Below, one piece after another: positions 20,130-29,073 of a DNA stretch of 64,000 nucleotides. Each line of letters begins with the position of its first letter. Positions within the stretch are counted from its first letter, which is position 1. Made by a program: the position numbers and the translations under genes. The notes beneath the pieces are model-generated. The model had not been told where the DNA came from and searched no databases. It was given only the letters and a program-made list of their open reading frames with translations. This DNA is from an uncultured Saprospiraceae bacterium. GTDB taxonomy: Bacteria; Bacteroidota; Bacteroidia; Chitinophagales; Saprospiraceae. The stretch is taken from the NCBI GenBank assembly GCA_937923485.1, contig CALDUE010000011.1:16300-80299 (forward strand), read 5' to 3'.

Positions 20130-20165
20130 ATAAGCCCCACAAGTCAGAGACTTGCAGGGCTTATT
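20130..20165 (-). terminator. terminator of the secG transcript
   Basis: ATAAGCCC and GGGCTTAT plus an inner CAAGTC/GACTTG stem form a long hairpin just after secG. On the minus strand it is followed by TTATTTC. It fits an intrinsic terminator with a modest T-tract. Confidence 0.7.
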
Positions 20166-20183
20166 CAGTTGTGGTACTTCAAT

Positions 20184-20459
20184 TTACCCTTGTATCGGGA
20201 AATTATTGATCGCATCGCCTCCACCTTCTGGACCTCCGACAACCATCGAAGTGATGATGCAGAGTACAAATAGTGCGATTGCGAGATACCATGTTAGTTT
20301 CTCGATGAAGTCGGTTGACTTCGCTGCGCCGAACATTTGTGTCGCTTGATTTCCGCCAAACGTACTATCAAGTCCACCACCCTTCGGGTTTTGAACGAGT
20401 ACGGCGATTATAAGGAGTACACAGATGAGTGCGATGATGACAGTTAGTACTGGAGCCAT
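20184..20459 (-). CDS. secG: preprotein translocase subunit SecG
   Basis: A 91-residue membrane protein with two transmembrane helices (about 3-22 and 54-74) separated by the SecG loop VLVQNPKGGGLDSTFGG, which is diagnostic. It is part of the SecYEG channel in the inner membrane. Its start codon overlaps the stop of the upstream gene by one base (TAATG), implying translational coupling. A terminator follows. Confidence 0.95.
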   Translation of the reverse strand: MAPVLTVIIALICVLLIIAVLVQNPKGGGLDSTFGGNQATQMFGAAKSTDFIEKLTWYLAIALFVLCIITSMVVGGPEGGGDAINNFPIQG

Positions 20460-21223
20460 TATGCGTTTTCTTGCTGAAGTGCGTCAATTAGAGCTGCGAA
20501 TGTCGCTCTTTTTTCAGGATATCGCAAAGATAGTGTTTCGTACATATTAATTGCCTTGTCATTATGTCCCTGTAATGCCAAAATTTCGGCGAGGGTCTCT
20601 GAGGCAATATCAAGTGAATCCTCACTACTCTTGCTGACTTCATTACGAGATTTCTTCGCTGATTGTTTCTTGTCGGTAGACAGCAACAGCAAGTCACGCC
20701 AAGAGGTCTTAGCTTTCTTTCTCTTCCATTCGTTGTACGAGCGAAAAGATTCTTTAGGGGATGGTTTAGGTCTTCCGTATTCCATGATTAGTCCATGGCG
20801 ATGCAAATACCAATCCACGGTTTCTACAACGGAAGCTACAACGTCAAGATTGAAGTCGGAAATAAACCTTTCTGAAGCATTCTCTGCTTCCATTCTAAGA
20901 GCGCTTTGCGCAGCCGTATTGGCCGTTGCAATTTGGCTTTCTTCCTTGATAAATCCAAAGTGTTGATCAACTCTGGCAGGGTTTGCATTTATGAGTTGCT
21001 CGCGTTGTTGAGCAATATCTCCTCGGCTAACGAAAGGTGCGACTCGATTTTTCCAAATGCGAATATCATTCTCGTTACCATCGAGAAGTGCCTTCTGGTA
21101 GCGAAGCACGCGCAGTGGACCGCACCACGGATGTGAAGCGATAAGAACCTCTAACTCCGTGGCGTTCTGGCTACTTAAGAGCGCGGATTTTTTCAGTAAA
21201 TCACCAAATCTTTCGGCGGTCAT
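20459..21223 (-). CDS. uncharacterised helical protein upstream of secG
   Basis: A 254-residue soluble protein without a signal peptide. The N-terminal part (HPWCGPLRVLRYQKALLDGNE) looks like a TPR-like helical hairpin. The middle is rich in Lys/Ser, and the C-terminus (ALQGHNDKAINMYETLSLRYPEKRATFAALIDAL) is a clear TPR-type motif. It is coupled to secG by the TAATG overlap. Genes of this kind beside secG are frequent in Bacteroidota, but I know no function. A link to secretion is inferred from coupling only. Confidence 0.8.
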   Translation of the reverse strand: MTAERFGDLLKKSALLSSQNATELEVLIASHPWCGPLRVLRYQKALLDGNENDIRIWKNRVAPFVSRGDIAQQREQLINANPARVDQHFGFIKEESQIATANTAAQSALRMEAENASERFISDFNLDVVASVVETVDWYLHRHGLIMEYGRPKPSPKESFRSYNEWKRKKAKTSWRDLLLLSTDKKQSAKKSRNEVSKSSEDSLDIASETLAEILALQGHNDKAINMYETLSLRYPEKRATFAALIDALQQENA

Positions 21224-21314
21224 AAGTCCAAGATTACGACAAGAAATTAACTGTCCAGTAGAAAATATTCACCAATCTTGAGATTGTAGGCATAACGAGC
21301 GTTGACGACCACGC

Positions 21315-21722
21315 TTAGCTCGTCTTAAGAATTTTTAGGCAACTCCAGAGCAGCTTCTTTTTCTCGATATCCGCTTCAATGGTTTCTAGCCTTTCGGCAA
21401 AACACCAAAACTGATCGCCAATCTTGGTCCATTGATAAGGAGTGACGTTCCACTGTGCGCCAATTTGTTTTGGCGAAAGCCCAAAAACAGCAATATGCAG
21501 GCCAACAATTGTTGTAGGTATGCCTCCGACTACAGCTTTTGGCGGCGCAAATTCAAAAGTGGATGATTCGCTGTTAGGATTAAGAGAACAAGCGACATAA
21601 ATTTTCTCCAACATCTCCCGCGCACTTGGTGTTGTTCTATGCGGAATCAAAGAAAGAAGACGGATTTGAGGACCAATCTCAAGCTCAACTTTCGGGAGTA
21701 CGTCTAGGTATTCGTCGTTCAT
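21315..21722 (-). CDS. uncharacterised small protein
   Basis: ATG 21722 is preferred over TTG 21734; the product is 135 residues. It has no signal peptide or transmembrane segment. It is rich in Trp and Phe near the C-terminus (QWNVTPYQWTKIGDQFWCF). I do not recognise a family. Both forms of the dispersed repeat lie within 90 bases inside it: the swapped form at 21390 and an exact 14-mer at 21467. It stands alone, opposite in direction to ilvE, so its reality rests on the open frame and plausible composition. Confidence 0.6.
   Translation of the reverse strand: MNDEYLDVLPKVELEIGPQIRLLSLIPHRTTPSAREMLEKIYVACSLNPNSESSTFEFAPPKAVVGGIPTTIVGLHIAVFGLSPKQIGAQWNVTPYQWTKIGDQFWCFAERLETIEADIEKKKLLWSCLKILKTS
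21390..21403 (-). repeat. swapped-pair form GTTTTGCCGAAAGG of the dispersed repeat
   Basis: Differs from the main 14-mer only at positions 7 and 14, which are exchanged together (G/C to C/G). Read in the host gene as C-F-A-E-R. Confidence 0.8.
21467..21480 (+). repeat. dispersed 14-mer GTTTTGGCGAAAGC, exact copy
   Basis: Exact copy in the 135-residue unknown gene, read on its coding strand as L-S-P-K. Confidence 0.9.
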
Positions 21723-21849
21723 ATTTTGAAACAAAATTTGCTGTGTTGTTGTTTTTTCAAGCTTTTATGCCGATAAAAAGTAAAATGCATCCACATGGCA
21801 ATATATCCTTTTGAGTTTCTTACTTTCGTCACTCTAATCAGCAGCTCTA

Positions 21850-22938
21850 ATGAACCAAAATATCTCCATAAAGAAGACACAAAACTCTCGTCTTAAAGAC
21901 GTTGACTTTGAAAACCTACCGTTCGGCCGACTTTTTTCGGACCACATGTTTATGGTTGATTACGTCGATGGAGAATGGAAGGAACCTCAAATAGTTCCAT
22001 ATGGTAGCATTAGCATAGAGCCATCAAACATGGCGCTGCATTACGGTCAAGCGGTCTTTGAAGGAATGAAGGCCACCAAGACTGCTGATGGCAAAGCAAT
22101 GCTTTTCCGTCCTGAGCAACACTCTCGCAGAATTAATGCCTCAGCAGCACGACTGGCTATGCCAGAGCTTCCTGAGTCAATTTTCCTCGATGCTGTGCAC
22201 ACGCTCGTCAATCTCGACAAGGGATGGATTCCTCCAGCAGAGGGAAGTGCTTTGTACATCCGTCCATTCATGTTCGCAACCGACCATTCTGTAGGTGTAC
22301 GCCCAAGCAATAGCTACAAATTCATGATTTTTACCTGTCCCGTAGGTCCATACTATGCTAAGCCTGTAAAGCTCTTGGCGGAGACCAAGTACGTGCGTGC
22401 TGCAACTGGTGGAGTGGGAGAGTCTAAAGCGGCTGGCAATTACGCAGCAGCAATGCTACCAGCGCTGTTGGCGCAGCAAAAAGGCTACGATCAGGTGCTT
22501 TGGCTCGACGCTAAAGAATTTAAATATGTGCAGGAGGTTGGGACGATGAACATCTTTTTCGTCATTGACGGAAAAGTGCATACACCTATGATTAGCGGTA
22601 CGATCCTTCGTGGCATAACGCGCAACTCAATCATTACTTTCCTTAAGGATGCAGGGTACGAGGTGGTCGAAAGAAGAATTTCAATTGATGAAATTGTCGA
22701 GGCTCATGAGAACGGCACCCTTACAGAGGCCTTTGGTTCGGGTACAGCTGCCGTTATTAGTCATGTGCAGAGTATTCTTTACAACAATGTAGAGATCACT
22801 CTGCCACCAGTTGACGACCGCGAAATCGGACCTTGGGTGAAAAACCAAATCAACGGTGTACGAAGTGGTCGAATTACCGACTCGAAAGGTTGGTTGATTG
22901 AAGCCGGGCAGCATAGCGCCGCAGCGATTGAAGTTTAG
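21850..22938 (+). CDS. ilvE: branched-chain amino acid aminotransferase
   Basis: A 362-residue fold-type IV PLP aminotransferase that interconverts Leu/Ile/Val and their keto acids. FEGMKA (residues 70-75), the PLP lysine Lys193 in GESKAAGNYAAAM, the EVGTMNIFFV strand and the EAFGSGTAAVISHV phosphate-binding loop all match the IlvE family. Length is normal. It is monocistronic by spacing, with the next gene 92 bases away. Confidence 0.96.
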   Translation: MNQNISIKKTQNSRLKDVDFENLPFGRLFSDHMFMVDYVDGEWKEPQIVPYGSISIEPSNMALHYGQAVFEGMKATKTADGKAMLFRPEQHSRRINASAARLAMPELPESIFLDAVHTLVNLDKGWIPPAEGSALYIRPFMFATDHSVGVRPSNSYKFMIFTCPVGPYYAKPVKLLAETKYVRAATGGVGESKAAGNYAAAMLPALLAQQKGYDQVLWLDAKEFKYVQEVGTMNIFFVIDGKVHTPMISGTILRGITRNSIITFLKDAGYEVVERRISIDEIVEAHENGTLTEAFGSGTAAVISHVQSILYNNVEITLPPVDDREIGPWVKNQINGVRSGRITDSKGWLIEAGQHSAAAIEV

Positions 22939-23030
22939 TTTTAGCACGCTCATTTTCTAGACGCTGAAATTGTTGAAGGACTAAAGCTTCTTCGGCGAAC
23001 CTTAGCGTTTGAGTTTGGTTGAGTAAGTGC

Positions 23031-24584
23031 ATGGCCAAACGTAAAGCTACAACAACTCTCAGATTAATCCTCGGAGATCAATTAAACCACAAACACAGTT
23101 GGTTCGAAAAGGTCGATGACCATATTCTCTACGTCTTCATGGAGGTTCGCTCCGAGACAGACTATGTAGTGCATCATATACAGAAGGTAATCGCTTTCTT
23201 CTTGGGGATGCGAGCGTTCGCAAAACACCTTGAAAGCAAAGGGCATCGGGTCGCATACATCGCGCTCGATGACCCTGGAAATTTGCAGGATATCCCAAAG
23301 AACTTGTCCAAGCTTGCAGATCAATATGGCGCTGGCACTATTGCCTATCAGTTGCCAGATGAGTGGAGATTGGATCAGTTGATGGATGGTTTTAGCGAAA
23401 GCGAAAAACGAGAAGTCATCAGTTGCGATACAGAGCATTTCATGACTGCCCGTGAGGATTTAGCTACGTTTTTCAAAGGTAAAAAGCGCTACACGATGGA
23501 ATATTTCTATCGAGACATGCGCAAGAAGCATGATGTGCTGATGAATGCAGATGGGGAGCCGACTGGCGGTGCGTGGAATTTTGATCACGATAACCGCAAT
23601 AAGCTGCCGAAAGATGTTGCAATGCCTCCGCTCAGGACATTCACCTCTCAAATAAGCGATTTGCAATCCATGCTCAAGGAGCAAGGGGTCAAAACCTTAG
23701 GATCCATCGACCCAAGTAAGTGGGTGTGGCCTACCACTAGATCGGAAGCTTTACAGACGCTCAATGATTTTGTAAAAGAAAGGCTTCAGTCCTTTGGCAC
23801 CTATCAGGATTCGATGACGACTCGTGATCCATTCTTATTTCATGCGAGAATAAGCTTTGCGCTGAACAGCAAACTGATCTCACCAAAGGAAGTCGTTGAG
23901 AGGGTCGAAAGTTATTACGACAAGCATCGCAGTACGATTGAAATTAATCAAGTTGAAGGATTTATTCGGCAAGTGATTGGGTGGCGCGAATACATGCGAG
24001 GCATTTACTGGGCTCACATGCCTGAGTTTGCTGAGTTGAACAAACTTGAGCACACTGCAGCTCTGCCAGACTGGTATTGGACAGGTGATACCAAAATGAC
24101 TTGTTTGTCGCACGCCATTGGGCAGACTCTCGAGCACGCGTATGCACACCACATTCATCGACTAATGATCACTGGAAATTTTGCGCTCTTGCTCGGCGTC
24201 AACCCCGATGAAGTTGATGCGTGGTATTTAGGTATCTATATAGACGCGATCGAGTGGGTTGAAATAACCAACACGCGTGGCATGAGTCAATTTGCAGATG
24301 GAGGAATTGTAGGTACCAAACCTTATATGTCCTCTGCAAATTATATTCATAAAATGAGTGACTATTGTAAGGATTGTCACTACGATCGAAAAATTAGACA
24401 CGGCGATAAGGCTTGTCCATTTAATTCTCTTTACTGGGCATTTGTAGATCGTCACCGAGAACGATTATCTAAAAATGGGCGGATAGCTCAGATGGTGCGC
24501 TTATGGGAAAGGATGGCCGCTGATGAACGTGCATCAACTTTATTGCAAGCTGAAGAGTATATGAAAAACGTGAATACCTTATGA
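23031..24584 (+). CDS. Fe-S bacterial photolyase/cryptochrome, (6-4) type
   Basis: Start taken at ATG 23031 rather than TTG 23019, giving 517 residues. The N-terminal LRLILGDQLNHKHSWF is the antenna domain of the deoxyribodipyrimidine photolyase-related (FeS-BCP) family. Four cysteines at 358, 446, 449 and 462 (MTCLSHA, DYCKDCHYD, KACPFN) have the same 88-3-13 spacing that I recall for the [4Fe-4S] ligands of Agrobacterium PhrB. The FAD-binding region contains GWREYMRGIYW and the WVEITNTRGMSQFADGG segment. It is expected to repair UV (6-4) photoproducts in blue light. A 4-base ATGA overlap couples it to the next gene. Confidence 0.93.
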   Translation: MAKRKATTTLRLILGDQLNHKHSWFEKVDDHILYVFMEVRSETDYVVHHIQKVIAFFLGMRAFAKHLESKGHRVAYIALDDPGNLQDIPKNLSKLADQYGAGTIAYQLPDEWRLDQLMDGFSESEKREVISCDTEHFMTAREDLATFFKGKKRYTMEYFYRDMRKKHDVLMNADGEPTGGAWNFDHDNRNKLPKDVAMPPLRTFTSQISDLQSMLKEQGVKTLGSIDPSKWVWPTTRSEALQTLNDFVKERLQSFGTYQDSMTTRDPFLFHARISFALNSKLISPKEVVERVESYYDKHRSTIEINQVEGFIRQVIGWREYMRGIYWAHMPEFAELNKLEHTAALPDWYWTGDTKMTCLSHAIGQTLEHAYAHHIHRLMITGNFALLLGVNPDEVDAWYLGIYIDAIEWVEITNTRGMSQFADGGIVGTKPYMSSANYIHKMSDYCKDCHYDRKIRHGDKACPFNSLYWAFVDRHRERLSKNGRIAQMVRLWERMAADERASTLLQAEEYMKNVNTL

Positions 24585-25030
24585 GCCGATGTGACCTCCT
24601 AATAACGCACTACGTGAAAGGTAATGCGGTGGATATTTTCGATAATTTTACGCAAGAATTATTTGAAGTGCTTGCGCCTGCGTTCCCGCCAGCAAAACTC
24701 TTGCGTTATGATGGAAATGCAATAGGTGATGTTGTTGAAATACGTCTCGGTATTCCTCCAGCTACGGTTGTTTGGCAAAGCAAAATTACCGAACACAAGC
24801 GCGCAACAGATAAATGCCTATTCGTAGATGAAGGTGTGAAACTGCCGCCACCACTGGATTATTGGGTGCATAGGCATAGGATAGAGCAAGCAGGGGAGGG
24901 AAGGGTTGCAATTATTGAAGATATAACCTTTGGAACACCATTCAATTGGCTCACCAGTCTAATGAAGCCGGTTATCAGTGCACAATTCGAAGCTCGGGGA
25001 AGCAAGTATGTTTCATTCTTTAACGGGTAA
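24581..25030 (+). CDS. SRPBCC-like protein coupled to the photolyase
   Basis: A 149-residue soluble protein. The pattern (start-proximal strand, FEVLAPAFPPAKLLRYDGNAIGDVVEIRLG, a WQSKITEHK strand, and a long C-terminal helix LTSLMKPVISAQFEARGSKYVSFF) fits the helix-grip SRPBCC/START fold that binds small hydrophobic ligands. It overlaps the photolyase gene by 4 bases (ATGA), so the two are translated together. A role in pigment or light response is an inference from the coupling; the ligand is unknown. Confidence 0.75.
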   Translation: MSRCDLLITHYVKGNAVDIFDNFTQELFEVLAPAFPPAKLLRYDGNAIGDVVEIRLGIPPATVVWQSKITEHKRATDKCLFVDEGVKLPPPLDYWVHRHRIEQAGEGRVAIIEDITFGTPFNWLTSLMKPVISAQFEARGSKYVSFFNG

Positions 25031-25041
25031 CTATTAGCCTC

Positions 25042-28020
25042 TTAGTTGCCCTTGAGCTCTTTCAATCTTTTCTCTTCTTCTTGAATTGCACGTTTGAGTT
25101 TGGCCTCTTCTTGGCGAAGCTTTTCAATTTGCTTTTGGCGCATTCCAACGTCGTTGGTTAATTCATCGCGCTCTACTTTTTGCATGCTAAGCTGTTCTTC
25201 ATGTGCGGCTCTAGCCTTACGCGTCGCATCTATATAAGACTGCTGAGCAGCCTCAATTTCTGCTACTGCATTATCTCGTGCTTCTTTGATTGATTTTGCA
25301 GCTTTCTGTTGTTCTTCAGCAATTTGTTCTTGCTGTTTTATTCGCTCTGCGGCAAGTTCATCCCGCAAGGCTCTGCGTTCGTCTTCTACAGCTTTTCGTT
25401 CTGTTGCTAAGTCTTCTGCAAGAATTGCTTTTTGAGTTTTGCGTTGTTCAGCAAGGTCGTCTTCAAACTTCTTGTGCGCGATATTCATGTCGCGTTTTTC
25501 GGCGTCTTGCGTTTCTCGGAGAGCGACAATCTGCTCACTATGTTCTTGACGAATTGTAGAGATACTTCGCGCTGCTTTCTCTCGTTCTGTGGCAACATCG
25601 CCGGCGATTTCTTCACGAACCTTGGCGAGGTCGCGCATCAAAGCTTCTTGTTCGTCAATGGCCTCTTCTTGAAGTCGATTTAAGGTTTGAGCCTGTTTAA
25701 TCTCAGCTTTGCTAATTTCTTCACGGGCCTCCTTGCGAGCCAACGCTACTTCGCGATTGAGTGAGTCTCTGTACTCCGTGCTACGCTTAAATGCTTCATT
25801 TTGGAGCTCTCGATCTTTTTTGAGTTGGAATTCAAGAGCCTCTTTTTGAGCTTGATTACGTGCACGGGTCGAACTCATATCTTTCGATTCTGCATCGAGT
25901 GCAGCAAGTCTTCTTTCGTTTGCTTCAATGAGTTCTTTGTCCGCATTATCAGGGAGATTTTTCGCTTGAGTTGCGATTCGAGCACGTTGCGATTCAATTG
26001 CCTTGTCAAGACTATCAAGTCTACTTCTGCGCTGTGCCTCTTCTTTTTGAAGTACCGCATCAATTTTTTTGCGTTCTTCCTCGATCCGAGTAGCCAAAGC
26101 CTCACGCTGCGCTTTCCATTCTTGCGCTGCTGCGAGGTCTCTGGCTTCTTGTTCTTCTGCCAATGTTTTCTGACGTGCTTCAATAGCAGCCATTTCATCG
26201 GCGAGTTTGGATTGCATCTGTTCGCGACGCTCGTTTGCTGCTTTTGTTTGCTCTGCCACGCTAGCTGCCAGTTCTTGGCGGCGCGTATCTGCAGTAGATC
26301 GTGCAGCTGCAATAGCAGCAGCTTCCTCGGCTTGAACTTCGGCTATTCGTTGATCAGCGGCTTCGCGAGCAGCTTTGACATCTTGAGCCAATGCTATCCT
26401 CGCTTCTGCTCCCATTTCAGCGGCTTCTTGAGTTTTCTCAAGTTCCTCTGCTTTAGCCTTCGCAATGGCTTCTTGAGAGTTCGTCGTTGCGCTCACAGTT
26501 TGTTCTGCCAGAACTTGCTGCTGCGAGCGGGCGGCTTCACGAGCTGCTTCAAGTTCTTCTGCGTAGGCTTCACGCTGATTGACTAACTCTTCCTTTAGGC
26601 TTGCAATTTTGCGCTCAAAGGCAGATTCTTGTTCAGCGAGTTGTTCTGCTTGGAGGCGACGAGCTTCTGCCATTCTTACGGCTTGCGCTTCTTGTTCCCG
26701 AGCTACCTCTTCTCGCATTTCTGCGATTTTGGTTAGGCTAGCCTCCTTTGCTTTCAGGACTTCTTTCTGCGCTTCGGCGCGTGTTTGAGAAACGGTCGCT
26801 TGACTAGAATCTTGCGCATTCATTGCTGCTTTTCTTGCGGCTGCGATTTGATCCTCCAGGTCCTTACGAATCTCTATGATCTGTTGCTGGCTACTTTCTC
26901 GTGCACTAGCAACTTCATCGGCATATGCCGTCCTCGCCTCAGCAAATTTGGTCCGTTCCGCTGCTGCGGCAGCCGCGTTCTCTTTGCGTATTTGTGCTAG
27001 TTGAGAGGCGCTTTCAGTTTTGGCTTGTTCGATTGCGAGCAGTGCTTTTGCTCTCGCATCTGCGACTTCTTGCGCAGCGGCCTGTTGTTCTGAACTCACA
27101 TCTCCATCGATGGCCTGAATTTTCTGACCAGCACTAGCTTGAGCTTCGGTGATACGCTCAGTTGCTTTTTGCCTTGCTTCTACCACTTCGGCGGCTATGG
27201 CTTGCTCTTGCAGTGCAGCGGCCTCTCTGCTCGCTGAAAGGTCATCCGCGATATTGGCTTTTGCTCGATCTGCTTTTGCTTTTTCGAGCGCTATTTCTTC
27301 AAGAAGGTCTTTTTTGAGTTGAGCGAGCTGAGCTCTAAGGTCTACTATTTCCTGTTTGGCTGCATCTTGCTCAGCTTTGTCTCTTTCCGATAGTGTTGTT
27401 GTTCCTGGTTTTGTCGAAAGACCACTTTCTCTAGTTGATCTCACATCTGGTGCCCGAGTTCTTCCAACGGCAGGGATTGAAATTCTAACCGCGGCTATAT
27501 CTGGAATTAGGGCAGGATTGATTTCTTTGACAAAGCATTGCGCCAATTGTCGCAGCTCAGCTTGTCGACTTGCAGGTAGGGTAAACCTTCGTCCTTGGCT
27601 TTTGACGTTATTTTTAAGGGTGACTACAGCGATGTCATTTGCGGCGAGCCAATTTGCAGTTTCTACATCTAGTTGGAGCTCATTGACAAATTCTGGAGCA
27701 CCAGAGGAACTAACCGTTTTGACCGATCCGACGAACCTGTAAGACCTTAACTGTCCTGACTTAGGGATGAAAATCAGCTCGTCGTCCTTATTCGGTTTTT
27801 CACCACCACGACTTTCAAAAACGGCCCGAATCCCTTTGCCTCCTGCTTCGAAATGAATAGAGTAGGCATAATTACCGCGCACCACGAGCTTCTGAGACTC
27901 GGTTACGATTCTTTGGCCGGTAGATAATGTGACATTTTCAGTCAGCCGGCTCGCACACTGTGCGGTTATGCTTTCGCCAAAACATAAAATGGCAATGCTC
28001 AGTATTAGTAGCCTAATCAT
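25042..28020 (-). CDS. exported 992-residue coiled-coil protein
   Basis: A signal peptide (MIRLLILSIAILCFGESITAQ) is followed by a compact N-terminal beta-rich domain (about 21-185, two cysteines). Then comes an almost unbroken coiled coil of about 770 residues (220-992), rich in Glu, Ala, Gln and Arg with repeated EAARKAA / AEAR heptads, ending KRLKELKGN. It has no transmembrane segment after the signal and no T9SS sorting domain, so a periplasmic filament or spacer is likely. Coiled-coil composition makes chance similarity to myosin or SMC proteins likely, so no function is assigned. An exact dispersed 14-mer lies in the signal-peptide codons. Confidence 0.85.
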   Translation of the reverse strand: MIRLLILSIAILCFGESITAQCASRLTENVTLSTGQRIVTESQKLVVRGNYAYSIHFEAGGKGIRAVFESRGGEKPNKDDELIFIPKSGQLRSYRFVGSVKTVSSSGAPEFVNELQLDVETANWLAANDIAVVTLKNNVKSQGRRFTLPASRQAELRQLAQCFVKEINPALIPDIAAVRISIPAVGRTRAPDVRSTRESGLSTKPGTTTLSERDKAEQDAAKQEIVDLRAQLAQLKKDLLEEIALEKAKADRAKANIADDLSASREAAALQEQAIAAEVVEARQKATERITEAQASAGQKIQAIDGDVSSEQQAAAQEVADARAKALLAIEQAKTESASQLAQIRKENAAAAAAERTKFAEARTAYADEVASARESSQQQIIEIRKDLEDQIAAARKAAMNAQDSSQATVSQTRAEAQKEVLKAKEASLTKIAEMREEVAREQEAQAVRMAEARRLQAEQLAEQESAFERKIASLKEELVNQREAYAEELEAAREAARSQQQVLAEQTVSATTNSQEAIAKAKAEELEKTQEAAEMGAEARIALAQDVKAAREAADQRIAEVQAEEAAAIAAARSTADTRRQELAASVAEQTKAANERREQMQSKLADEMAAIEARQKTLAEEQEARDLAAAQEWKAQREALATRIEEERKKIDAVLQKEEAQRRSRLDSLDKAIESQRARIATQAKNLPDNADKELIEANERRLAALDAESKDMSSTRARNQAQKEALEFQLKKDRELQNEAFKRSTEYRDSLNREVALARKEAREEISKAEIKQAQTLNRLQEEAIDEQEALMRDLAKVREEIAGDVATEREKAARSISTIRQEHSEQIVALRETQDAEKRDMNIAHKKFEDDLAEQRKTQKAILAEDLATERKAVEDERRALRDELAAERIKQQEQIAEEQQKAAKSIKEARDNAVAEIEAAQQSYIDATRKARAAHEEQLSMQKVERDELTNDVGMRQKQIEKLRQEEAKLKRAIQEEEKRLKELKGN
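27970..27983 (-). repeat. dispersed 14-mer GTTTTGGCGAAAGC, exact copy
   Basis: Exact copy in the signal-peptide region of the coiled-coil gene, read as C-F-G-E-S. Confidence 0.9.
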
Positions 28021-28122
28021 GAAATCAATTTCGTTAAAAACCCTTACGCGGAATAATGTACAAGTATTCCTTGGAACTACAGCATTTAACAGCGAATGTT
28101 GCCAATTATCTGATAGCTGGCC

Positions 28123-29073
28123 TTATTCAGGATTTGAAGCACCAAGCAGATAGAGTACGGCCATACGTACAGCTACACCATTTTCTACCTGTTGAAGAAT
28201 TACCGATTGCTCTGGATCGTCAGCAACCGCACTACTTATTTCAACTCCACGATTGATCGGACCAGGGTGCATGATCAGTATGTCCTTATCATGCTTTGCT
28301 AGACGTTCGCGCGTTAGGCCATACAGATTGTGGTATTCTCTCAAACTTGGGAAAAACTTAATGTCTTGGCGTTCGAGTTGTATACGCAGGACGTTGGCGA
28401 TGTCAGCCCAGGCCAATGCGTCATCGAGCTGATCGAAAACCTTTACACCCAATTTTGGCAGGTGAAACGGAATAAGAGAGGGTGGACCACAAACGGCAAC
28501 CTTTGCACCCAGCTTTTGGAGGCAAAATATGTTACTCAGTGCTACACGGCTATGAAGAATATCTCCAATGATGACGACGCGTTTACCTGCTAATTTTTCA
28601 AATCGTTGACGCATAGAAAATGCATCAAGTAGTGCTTGGGTCGGATGCTCATGCGTTCCATCACCTGCATTGATAATGTTCGCAGGAATGTGTTGAGCGA
28701 GAAATTGATGAGCCCCTGGAGCTGGGTGACGCATCACCACCATGTCGACTTTCATCGCCAAGATGTTTTGAACGGTATCTAATAAGGTTTCTCCCTTTTT
28801 TACACTTGAACTAGAAGCGCTGAAATTGACGATATCTGCAGACAGTCGCTTCTCAGCAAGCTCGAAACTTATGCGGGTACGCGTAGAATTCTCAAAAAAG
28901 ATATTCGCAACCGTCGTGTCTCTAAGCGTCGGAACCTTACGGATCCTTCCTTGAAGCATGCTGCTGAACCCATCAGCAGTTGAAAAAATGAGCTCAATGT
29001 CCGCTTTTGTTAAATCGCGGATGCCAAGCAAATGCTTTGTGCTGAGTCGGGTGGAAGGAGTGGTATCGGTCAC
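28123..29073 (-). CDS. pyrB: aspartate carbamoyltransferase catalytic subunit
   Basis: A 316-residue enzyme condensing carbamoyl phosphate with aspartate, the committed step of pyrimidine synthesis. The carbamoyl-phosphate motif STRTR is at residues 63-67, and GDGTHEHPTQALLD and MHPGPINRGVEI are present. It overlaps pyrR by 4 bases, and no pyrI regulatory chain gene is adjacent. This is the pyrR-pyrB pairing also seen in other bacteria, suggesting control by PyrR or by coupled expression. Confidence 0.97.
   Translation of the reverse strand: MTDTTPSTRLSTKHLLGIRDLTKADIELIFSTADGFSSMLQGRIRKVPTLRDTTVANIFFENSTRTRISFELAEKRLSADIVNFSASSSSVKKGETLLDTVQNILAMKVDMVVMRHPAPGAHQFLAQHIPANIINAGDGTHEHPTQALLDAFSMRQRFEKLAGKRVVIIGDILHSRVALSNIFCLQKLGAKVAVCGPPSLIPFHLPKLGVKVFDQLDDALAWADIANVLRIQLERQDIKFFPSLREYHNLYGLTRERLAKHDKDILIMHPGPINRGVEISSAVADDPEQSVILQQVENGVAVRMAVLYLLGASNPE

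Noticed and set aside
25801..26586. A 261-codon plus-strand frame rich in Phe/Cys/Leu
   Set aside because: It is the antisense shadow of the Glu/Ala/Arg coiled-coil gene, whose composition keeps the opposite strand free of stops.
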